A stretch of DNA of 64,000 nt. Source: Silurus meridionalis. Taxonomy: Eukaryota > Chordata > Actinopteri > Siluriformes > Siluridae. The notes beneath the pieces were generated by a model, which was not told where the DNA came from, made no database searches, and saw only the letters and a list, made by a program, of their open reading frames with translations. Position numbers and translations under genes: made by a program. Location: contig NC_060886.1 of NCBI RefSeq assembly GCF_014805685.1, positions 30,708,362-30,772,361 on the forward strand. The letters are read 5' to 3'. Below are positions 55,640-64,000 of the stretch, piece after piece. Position 1 is the stretch's first letter. Each line of letters begins with the position of its first letter.

Positions 55640-55810
55640 GGATTTGGGATGAATGAGCACATATTTCCAAAAAATTTAGACAAACGGCGTCCCAGAAATA
55701 TGGAGGTTCTTCAAACAGTAACAGAGACTAAATGTGGAATGCGATGCTCAAAAAGACGCAATCTTATTCTCAGGTGTCCACAACCTCTTCTCCATGTTGT
55801 GTATATCTCC
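55640..55810 (+). mobile_element. Tc1-like element, 3' terminal fragment
   Basis: CGTCCCAGAAATATGGAGGT, TAAATGTGGAATGCGATGCT, TCTTATTCTCAGGTGTCCAC and AACCTCTTCTCC follow the family's 3' end order, diverged. Confidence 0.6.
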
Positions 55811-55933
55811 GTATGGGAGGCAAACATGGTTCCTTTATCTGAATATTGCATTTTTATAGTGGGTGTAGTATCTCATGATGGTTTATGTGGTTGCTCCGGT
55901 TATTTTTAACCATAAGCTGATGCCCAGAGACGT

Positions 55934-55963
55934 GTGTTGTGTGTGTGTGTGTGTGTGTGTGTG
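55934..55963. repeat. (TG)n microsatellite
   Basis: TG run ending TTAAACCTC. Confidence 0.95.
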
Positions 55964-56146
55964 TTAAACCTCTGACCTTAGCTAGCAGCAATGCTTACAC
56001 TGTTGCTCATGAATGTTCATCACTGTGTAGAAGAATTAGCATCAGTTTCTCGCTATGTGTCTGCAAAAATGTAAATAATGATGTATAGCGATACTGTATG
56101 TTTTATTTCTTTCACATTTTGCCAATAGGAATTTGTGTTATACAAC

Positions 56147-56148
<2 letters not shown>

Positions 56149-56182
<34 letters not shown>
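56149..56182. repeat. (TG)n microsatellite
   Basis: Pure TG run ending TTCCATAAT. Confidence 0.96.
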
Positions 56183-56184
<2 letters not shown>

Positions 56185-56299
56185 CCATAATTTATTAAAC
56201 TTAGAGCTAACTATTTGTTTTTTCTTGTGTCTGTTTAAATCTGATTTGGGCCACTTTTATGAATAATTAATGATATTTTGATGCAAATGTGAGACTAAA

Positions 56300-56300
<1 letters not shown>

Positions 56301-56334
<34 letters not shown>
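56301..56334. repeat. (AC)n microsatellite
   Basis: Pure AC run ending TTCCTCTG; inverse in sense to the TG run 119 bp upstream. Confidence 0.96.
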
Positions 56335-56336
<2 letters not shown>

Positions 56337-56539
56337 CCTCTGATGTGTGGGAAAGTGGGGACCTGCATTTAATCCCCTATTTGCTCGCTAAGGTTTCAGC
56401 AGTGTAAGCATGGCTTGCTGTTTCTGAGGTTTCAGATCGCTCCCTGCAGATCTTATCATCTATCTCTTGCTTGTTTTTTCTCTTTTTTTTTTTTGCTTCC
56501 TCCCCCCAAAAATCCCTCCTCAGATCTTATTCCTTTGCT

Positions 56540-56830
56540 TCTCCACTTTAAAAGTGGCACCTGCGATAAGACCGGAACTCGATCCGATATACAATGCTGT
56601 ACCGTTCTGACTGGTAGAGATGCCCGGCCAAGCTTTTGTCCTTTGTGTAGAGTTTAGAAGGTTTAGAGTGTAGGTCCATGAGCAGGGAACTCCATCGAGC
56701 ACTTCCCTGGATTGTCTCGCCAAATTTAACAGGTGTTTAATGACGGACCGTGAAATACTACGCGCTCCATAGCTGGTCATGTGATCGGGATTGTTTAACG
56801 ATAGCCGATTTATTAATGAGGTTTGTATTA
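56540..56830. promoter_or_regulatory. Candidate conserved noncoding block
   Basis: GACCGGAACTCGATCCGATA, TAACAGGTGTTTAATGACGG and AGCCGATTTATTAATGAGGT; complex and repeat-free. Regulatory role is inference. Confidence 0.25.
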
Positions 56831-57844
56831 TGCTGGAATTATAAATCTTTTACGAGAAAATGTGACACAGAAACATGGTTCAAACTGAGCTTGAGGTAAT
56901 AAAAGTTAATTTTGCTGACTAGTTAAATTTTTTTTATTTATTTCCTTTAATTTATAATTTATTAATTTATTCACATTCTATGATTTTTATTCTGATTTTT
57001 AAACTGATTTTCACGGCAGATTCACTGATATTGGAGTAAATTGAGGCCACACTAAAAACATGGTCATCAAAATGGCACAGTAGATGATCATGAGAACATT
57101 CAGCACAACCACACCACGCCCATAGATCACACTTTCCACCATTCTGATGTTTGGTATGAACCTTCACTCTACAATATCTCTAATGGAATATTGTTGTCTG
57201 CTTTCTACTTATTTAGCAATTCTCAAAAAAACTAGAGACAAGTGAATCCAGACCGAGCACTAGCCCAACCCCAGGAGTGTGTTATATGTGCAGGGTGGTG
57301 CATTGTGGGTGGAAATGATTTGTTGGTGGTAGAATTCATCATTTGGCAGCCTGTGAATGTATTGATTCTGCTCCGAAACAAAGCAGTAATTCACTCTTTC
57401 CCTTTTTTTGTCCAGTTGTGGAAACGGATATTTTGCCTCGAGAGAGCCCATGTGTGTTTGTGTGTGTGTGTTTGTGTGTGTGTGGTCAAGTGTTTATGTA
57501 CAATTTTATCCTTTTCAAAACACTAGACATTACTAATTCCATATGCAGCACTGACATTCACTCAGTCCAATCCATAGAGATCACAGATCTTTACCTAGGC
57601 CAGTCTGTGCACAGTTCTGACATCCTCGTTAATAGAAGGAAGTTCATGTATTCGTGAGGCTGATGTTGTCCACCATTGAACAAATATCCATAAATGAATA
57701 ATTGGTGACAAAGTCATAAAATAATACACGCCCCATCTGTATCGTAATATGATATTATTTTAATCAAGTCCATATATTAATAATGTTACTAACATTCTAA
57801 CTAGCTTAATCTGTTCCCTGTACATTTAAGTCCATTTACAATAT
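56831..57844. other. Noncoding, AT-rich then ordinary sequence
   Basis: Short TG-rich stretch at 57451-57483. No gene or transposon recognised. Confidence 0.4.
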
Positions 57845-57900
57845 CAGAAGGTCATGAGTTCAAATCCCATCCTTGTAAGCATAAAATCGTCTGCCAAATT
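57845..57900 (+). mobile_element. SINE B-box and tail remnant
   Basis: AGAAGGTCATGAGTTCAAAT with CCCATCC resembles the B-box region and is followed at once by tail-like TCTGCCAAATTCCATAAATG; the body is deleted. Confidence 0.5.
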
Positions 57901-57926
57901 CCATAAATGTAAGAATGTAAGATTTA

Positions 57927-58100
57927 TATTTATGGCATCTGGCTGATGCCCTTATCCACAGCAACTCATATTTATCTCATTCATACAACTGAGCAGCTTT
58001 GGGGATGAGGGCCTTGCTCAGGGGCCCCACGGTGGCAGCTTGGTCTGGCTGGAATTTGAGCTCGTGAGCTTCAGATCCACAAAGCTTTTACATCCCTGAA
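57927..58100 (-). mobile_element. tRNA-derived SINE, near full length
   Basis: Antisense tail ATTTATGGCATCTGGCTGAT and GCCCTTATCCACAGCAACTC, body GAGGGCCTTGCTCAGGGGCC and head GGAATTTGAGCTCGTGAGCT with AGATCCACAAAGC. Runs from 3' tail to B box. Inverted relative to the fragment at 57845. Confidence 0.75.
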
Positions 58101-58687
58101 TGATTTTGATCAGCGATCATTATCTCATGACCCTGACATGAGTGCAATTGTGCTTGACCTTCGACCAAAAAACCTTGTAAAAAAAAAAAAAAAAAAGTGA
58201 GGAAGGAAATCAAGTATTTTGAATAAACAGAATTTTTATTTCACTGTTTCTTTTTTCAAATATTAAACTGTGCGATGGAATGAATTTGAATCAAACCCAT
58301 AGATTGTACTTAGTAGCCATTTGCACGGGTGTGTAATATTACTTTAATGTACACGCCACACATCAAAGGAATCTTTAACAAGGTCAGGCTAGACTGATGT
58401 GAAAACGCCAGAGGCACATTGGGGTAAAGCTGTGCAGAAATCAGCTACATGTATTTATGGGACAACCTAAGTGAGGCCTTTTCGATGCACACACACACAC
58501 ATATACACACACCTACTACTGTATTTAAAGATAATACGAAGTTTGGAACAATGAAAGCTACGAGTGAGGAACCTGCAGATGGCTAAATGCATATGAAAAA
58601 GAAAGATCTTCAGCGTTGTTCCCAAACCCTGGTCCTGCCTGGTGATGCTCCTTCTTAAGGTTGGAGAAGAAAATCTTTCACAGCAGC
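58101..58687. other. Noncoding; poly-A near 58179-58197
   Basis: Also a short (AC)n at 58490-58510. No gene recognised. Confidence 0.4.
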
Positions 58688-59003
58688 GGTGGACAGTAAT
58701 AGAAGTTAATGTACTTCGTTACTGTTCTTAAGTAGATTTTTCACGTTCCTTACTGAAGTGTTTCCATTTGGGGAGTTCTTTATTTTAACTTCACTACATT
58801 TCAAATATTTGACTTTTTACTCTACTACATTTAGTGAAATCAGTCGTTCCTTTTTATTTACGAAGATAAAAACGTAACTGGTGAAACACGCAGCGAGTCA
58901 CCAATCAGGATCGAGCGCACGCTCTGTTTTACACGTGTTCTGATTGGCGCTCGGTGCATCTACTGATCACCAACATACAGTTCAGCATCAGTTCAACATC
59001 AAG
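58688..59003. mobile_element. Dispersed DNA repeat, copy B (partner at 31050)
   Basis: GTGGACAGTAATAGAAGTTA, CTTAAGTAGATTTTTCACGT, CTGAAGTGTTTCCATTTGGG, then ACACGCAGCGAGTCACCAAT and TCTGATTGGCGCTCGGTGCA. Nearly identical to copy A over 58887-58999 and longer by about 50 bp in its 5' half. Confidence 0.75.
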
Positions 59004-59094
59004 CAGAACATTTAGAGAGGAATCAATGATGAAGAAACTCCAGACTCAAACTTTTACTCAAGTGGATCTCTACTTTAACTCAACTACATGTTGC

Positions 59095-59200
59095 CCGAGG
59101 TGTTCTTCTCCAGACCGACTCACAACTGAGGAGTTAAGGGCCTTGCTCAGGGGCCCAGCAGTGGTATCTTTGGTGGTGCAGAAAATGAAGCTCAATCAAA
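59095..59200 (-). mobile_element. tRNA-derived SINE fragment, body
   Basis: GAGGAGTTAAGGGCCTTGCT, CAGGGGCCCAGCAGTGGTAT and CTTTGGTGGTGCAG are the antisense body. It lies about 90 bp after the dispersed repeat. Confidence 0.7.
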
Positions 59201-60329
59201 TCTTCAGATTAATGTTTTTATCGCTGAGCTACTACTTATCAGTGATATAAATTAGAGAAATGTCAAGTTTGGTTGCTTCCAGTATAATTCTTTTGGAGGT
59301 GAAGAGCATCTGGGCCAAATTTTCAAATGGCTGCTTGGTATGAAATTCCATTTTTGTTCCCATATTTCTCCTAACTTTCATGCCAAGTTTTTTTCATGCT
59401 AATCACATGCCAAGTGGTTCACCTCCTGATTCATTTGACTTAGATTTGATTTTTGCCATGTTGGTCATGTTGCAAACTCTGTACTCGCCATTTATAATGT
59501 TCAGACTAAACACTAGGTTTAGGAGAAAAAACAGTTCTTTACCACTAAATTGATTTCAGTGGTCAAGAAAACCTTCAGAGGCTTCACCACTGTAGCTTTG
59601 GGCCAAGATTTTATGCACCAGTAGGGTTTGGGTGTGTGTCTGTGTGGATGTGAATGCTCAGGTTCATGCTCACAGTAAATTACCCAGAATGATGTAATCA
59701 TCTCATCTCATCTCTGTTCCTACTCCTTTTTTGATGAAAAAACGAGAGGAAAATAAGTATACACAGCGTCACGCGCTCACCAAGCCGCAGAGTAAATCAG
59801 CAACTCTAAATGACAGGTTTGTGTGGGTGCACCGCCTCGTTTTGGTAACCCCTCCTCCTGTTCTAGCCCAAATCGAGAACCCGCACTACCCACAATGCAT
59901 TCAGGCGTAATGTGAACCTGGCACATACACACGTGCTGCCAGTTTCACACGTTTAACAGGCGTTTCTGCTCGCCACCTGATTGGGGAAATGAACGCTAGC
60001 TGACTGAATAATTTTTTAGCGCTCTTCACCGCAATCACACTCCATTCTTTACATCTTCAGATCTTCTTCTAATCTCTCAATCGAATGAGGTTCTTACGTT
60101 CATAAGTATTGTTTAAATAGAAACGCTAGCTTTACGAACAACCTCAGCCACCACCAATTTGTAATAATGACATCATAGTTTTCAGACCTATAATTTTTTT
60201 CCGTTTTAGCATTGTTTTTTTTCTTCATCACCGTTTCTACGTCGTTGGTGTTTTATAGGATTCTTTGTCTTTACGATCACGAGACCTTGGCATTCCCTCG
60301 TAAATGGTTCAAGCATTCGGACGGATAAA
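59201..60329. other. Noncoding, no recognised element
   Basis: Ordinary sequence; short TCTCA run at 59700-59715. No gene recognised. Confidence 0.4.
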
Positions 60330-60800
60330 ACTTAATGACCTTCAAGTCTCATTTTGAGGAGCCCCCTTTCGCTCAGGGTGCACTGCCTTTTACAGCCACT
60401 TGTGATGGAGAGAGACCGAAAGAAACGAGGGCAAAGAGAAAAGTGGGAGTCACACGAGCAGAAATTATGAAATGGATGGATAATGAGGTGCGCCATTACT
60501 GTAAAACCGAGAATGGTTGTGCCTCGTAAAAGCAGATCGAGCGAGCGAAAAGAGTGGCGCGAAAGCCAGAAACCAGTCAGTGTGGGAGGGAGGAAAATGC
60601 ACCCGAGAGAGATTATTTGGTCGGTAATTTACCCATAGTGCACTGGGGCTGAGTTGGGTTAAAGCTGAAATGCCTTTTTCCTGGCACGCTTAAACGGATG
60701 ATGAAGCAGGAACGTTAGGATTAAGGGAGTCATGGACCTTGAAGCTTGCCTCCCTGATTCCTTGCATGCTAGTGCATCATGGGAGCTTTTGTGCTGCTTC
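60330..60800. other. Repeat-free complex block, possible conserved sequence
   Basis: TGAAATGGATGGATAATGAG, GATTATTTGGTCGGTAATTT and TGCATGCTAGTGCATCATGG; unusually complex relative to flanks, no coding frame of note (64 residues at 60335-60529, unrecognised). Confidence 0.25.
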
Positions 60801-60889
60801 ACAGACACTAGTGGTGTGGTCAATGTTTTTATCAAGGTCAATACGATAATTCATATAAAAATAAAAGTATAAAGCACAATTCTTTCCCT

Positions 60890-60935
60890 TTCTGCCATTG
60901 CTTGGCCCCTGAGCAAGGCCCTTAACCCTCAAGAT
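60890..60935 (+). mobile_element. SINE body fragment followed by poly-T
   Basis: GCTTGGCCCCTGAGCAAGGC then CCTTAACCCTCAAG, then a T19 run. Very short. Confidence 0.55.
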
Positions 60936-61738
60936 TTTTTTTTTTTTTTTAAGTATATTGTCTTGGAATTTTGTGCATGGCTTTTCTTGTATATTTTTTG
61001 GGTCTGCTGTGTAATTTGTGTAGGCCAAAATTACCCACTGCACAAACTCAAATAAGACACACAGACCACCCAGTTCCTAAACCGACTGATTGATTCTGGC
61101 CATCCTGCTGCAAGAAAACTAACAAACAAACAAAAACATTAAAACCAATTCTAATTGGTTTTAATATGAAATAGCTTATTCAATGTTCCTGCCGGAGCTA
61201 CTGCCTAAGACGTGCTGCTCTCGAAAAATAATGCCTTTCTGACCAATTTGGTTCAAGCCCCAAAATAACCTCTGAAGTGGCATAAGCTTACCAAAAACCA
61301 TGTTGTTTCTAGGGCTCTGAGACAAATTGCTGAATGATCTTGATGCTCTAATCGGAGCCTGCTGCTGGTTCTGCTGTCAGTCATGTTAATGCTCCAGAAA
61401 GGACTAAAGAGATTTTGCACTAGTCTCTATTCCAGGCACTACGAGGTACACATGGGTGCCTGGAACTAATCAAATCTACATTTCTGTAGATCGAGCTGGA
61501 GTCTGGAATCCGAGGGTTCGCTTGAAAGACGTGATCTTCTGTTTTTTTTCACCATGACCATGCACGACATGACTCTTCAGCTTGGCTTTTCCTGTTTATC
61601 CCTACTGCGGCCTGGTGTGTCATTTTCTCATTTACGGAATAACTACACACTCCTGGAATACGAGATATCAAAAAACTTGATTGGTTTATTTTTTATACAA
61701 ATCTAACTGACAATAAGCTTCATTATAATTCTGAAGAA

Positions 61739-61742
<4 letters not shown>
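60936..61742. other. Noncoding, containing a perfect short inverted repeat
   Basis: 61138-61150 (ATTAAAACCAATT) and 61153-61165 (AATTGGTTTTAAT) are perfect reverse complements with a 2-bp loop. Otherwise no feature. Confidence 0.6.

Positions 61743-61778
<36 letters not shown>
61743..61778. repeat. (TG)n microsatellite
   Basis: Pure TG run ending GTGGTTTC. Confidence 0.97.
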
Positions 61779-62371
61779 TGGTTTCTGTATTTCTTGACAT
61801 TTTTCTTATAATTTTTCTGAAATATTCCCATCCTGTCCGTTCTGTTTATGATGGTTTACAGTGACATGAGTTGAAGCAGGAAAGTTTTAAATGAAGACAA
61901 ATGTTTCTGAACTATTTTTCTGTGTTGAATAAAACCAGCTGCTGTTTACTTGTCAGTTATGTTAATGGTCCAGATGAAGCTGAAGAGAAGCAGTTTGGAG
62001 ATGTTAAGTAGCACTGTAATAATCTGAGTAGTGTTTATTTCATCCAGGAGTCATTTTGGATGAATATATAAATATATATATATAGAGAGAAGGAGATTTC
62101 TTAGACGGATGTTTGGGACAAGTCATAGTTTTAGAAGATGGAGATTTGGGAAACACTTGATTAAGTGGGGAAAACGTTGCTGTCAGAGCATTTCTGTCAT
62201 AACACCGGATCTTTTCTATGGGAAAATAAACAGCTGGTTTTCAGCTGGACAACGGCTCTGTTTTGCCTCATGCTGGACTGGAAACTTGCACTTAAACAAC
62301 AATGGCTTTGGACAACAATTGGCAGGGACGTGGTTGCACTCGTGTTTCGATCAGTAAACAGATGATAACCT
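61779..62371. other. Noncoding, no recognised element
   Basis: Overlapping frames at 62109-62365 in two phases are not supported. Short TA run near 62065-62082. Confidence 0.4.
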
Positions 62372-62725
62372 CAACAATTCAATTCATGTTTATTTGTTTT
62401 GCACTTTTAACAATGAACATTGTCTCGAAGCAGCTTTACACAGATAACGCGGTGATAAAGAATGAATGGGATGTTCTGAGATACGACTGTGGTGAAGGAA
62501 AAACTCTCCGAGATGACATCAGGAAGAAACCTTGAAAGGAACCAGACTTGAGAGGGAACCTCATCTTCATCTGGGTGGCACCGAATGTCCATTTATTACA
62601 ATAATGATGCACTCTTATGAATGGAGTTTATTTGGTGATAATGATGTGTTCAGTTTTGAGTCTGATTCTTCTCAAGGAAGTTTTTCTCTTTTCATCGCTT
62701 ATTAGGGATAAACTAATATGAAGAA
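62372..62725 (+). mobile_element. Otophysan dispersed repeat ('AAGCAGCTTTACA' family), best copy
   Basis: ACAATTCAATTCATGTTTAT, TTGCACTTTTAACAATGAAC, GTCTCGAAGCAGCTTTACAC, GATAACGCGGTGATAAAGAA, CGAGATGACATCAGGAAGAA, ACCTTGAAAGGAACCAGACT and GGGAACCTCATCTTCATCTG then GGTGGCAC follow the family order. A common interspersed repeat in otophysan fish as I recall it; class not assigned. Antisense copies at 21600 and 35180. Confidence 0.7.
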
Positions 62726-62749
62726 CATTTGAGTCAGATAATGAAAATA

Positions 62750-62905
62750 CAGTGGAGTAAAAAAAAAAAATCTATTGAGACAAATATAGTTGAGTAGAGA
62801 GTAAAATTGTTGCTTCTATCTTTGATATTTACTAAAACAAGTAGCCAAAAAACAGACTTAAGTACAGTAACAAAGTACTGATTTGCGTGAATAAATGTAT
62901 TACCC
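62750..62905. mobile_element. Opposite end of the 31050/58688-type repeat
   Basis: AAATACAGTGGAGTAAAAAA, AGTTGAGTAGAGAGTAAAAT, AAACAGACTTAAGTACAGTA and ACAAAGTACTGATTTGCG fit the other terminal half of the 'AAGTAC/TTAAGTAC' family. Fragmentary. Confidence 0.45.
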
Positions 62906-64000
62906 ACCAACTACATCAGTCTGTAATACGCAATCTGCCTAGCAACTAAACTCGTTGATAAATACTGAATTTCTATTGGTGGAAACAGAAAAAAAAAATC
63001 CGACAGCTCTGCCTCCAGCACAGATCTGGTTGAGGGTTGACCAGTTGATTTGGCTCAATGAGCTAACGTTAATTATTTCATAGTTAAAGAATGAGGTTTA
63101 TATATATTTTTTTTACAGTTCTTATTTGTAATGATATGCAAATTTTTTGGTCGATTATACCGAGAATAAAAAGCTAATGCTAAAACTTTCGCGTTTGATT
63201 GCGTAATTGGTGAAAATTGATAATCAATGTTAATGTTTATCTGCTGTAATCTTAACTGTAGAAAGTCACAATGTTTACTGAGAGTATGAAGCTCATTTAC
63301 ATACTGCATATCGAGTGAATTCATTATGTAGTATTGAAAATGATTATTTTCTACGCTAAGGTCTATATTCATTGACTATCAGTCGATTGAATGATGTTTT
63401 ATTGAAGGCCAGGATTCAATTTACAATTTCACTATCATGAAGGGAAGCTAGTAAGCCAACTATAGTAGGTTTCTTGTCTCATGGAGACATTAATCACTAC
63501 AGAATGTTCTCAGAACACCACACTGTAGTAGGATTTCAGTGGAGTCTTAGATGCAACCTTCTGACATTTTTTATTTTCCCTTTTTAAGCAACTTCTATAT
63601 TCCAGATTTGGGATCATATAATTTATTTTTGACAGAATTCCCACTGAGTCCGACTATAAGGGACATTTCTGTGTTTGGATATCTAAAAAAATGAACTGAG
63701 AAGCTTGAGAAGACACAAACGCACACACTGATGAAACACCACACCACGTGTGTTCAGATACCCTTAGAAAAAGGGTTCACTCACTAATCTGATGCATCCA
63801 AAACTAATTTTTCTTAACGGCTTGAATAAATTATTTGAACGATTGCTCCCCTCCCCACCCCACCAACCTTCCCAAAAACGGCTTTCTTGCACATCCTTGT
63901 TTCTTAAAATTGTCCTGCAATAAAGTAAAGAAACCACGGTGCTATACGCAGTGAAAAACCCGAAAACTATAAAAAAAAAGTAAAAGAAAGATTATACACA
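62906..64000. other. AT-rich noncoding, no recognised element
   Basis: No transposon, RNA or gene seen. The 99-residue minus-strand frame at 63073-63372 is AT-driven and unrecognised. Confidence 0.4.

Overview
The window looks like noncoding nuclear DNA of a teleost fish, most likely an otophysan and plausibly a catfish. Three things point that way: the very high density of long (CA/GT)n microsatellites, many short remnants of fish-type Tc1 transposons, and tRNA-derived SINEs with the usual fish 'AAGGCCCTTAACC' body. The taxon is inferred from repeat style only; no marker gene is present.

I find no protein-coding gene, rRNA, functional tRNA, CRISPR array, operon or bacterial-type feature. 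Every long open frame is a microsatellite read as Cys-Val, Thr-His or Ile-Tyr, part of a dead transposon, or an unsupported chance frame. The interval is best read as a gene desert or a large intron.

Layout. 1-9 kb: a Tc1/mariner-type relic, two more Tc1 remnants, a SINE, (CA)n and (TA)n tracts. 9-17 kb: fish dispersed repeats, a 420-bp degenerate GT-rich tract, a non-autonomous DNA element, Tc1 remnants and a GGAT/GACA microsatellite. 17-24 kb: a five-unit minisatellite around a GTGGGGAC/GTCCCCAC hairpin, plus many CA/GT arrays. 25-30 kb: a candidate conserved element, a LINE 3' end, and a terminal-inverted-repeat (TIR) element carrying a nested tRNA-Glu-derived SINE whose tail matches that LINE. 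31-36 kb: a repeat with a near-identical partner at 58.9 kb, a complete 863-bp pogo/Tigger-like TIR element with a TA target duplication, and an AT-rich inverted repeat. 37-49 kb: Tc1 remnants, SINEs, the densest microsatellite clusters and a stop-containing Tc1 transposase N-terminal relic. 50-64 kb: candidate conserved blocks, SINEs, further DNA-element copies and quiet AT-rich sequence.

Nothing here works together as a gene system. The clearest biological relationship is a SINE/LINE pair with a shared 3' tail. The most useful non-repeat signals are high-complexity, homeodomain-site-rich blocks (notably 25.0-25.4 and 44.2-44.4 kb) that could be developmental enhancers; without alignments this is inference.
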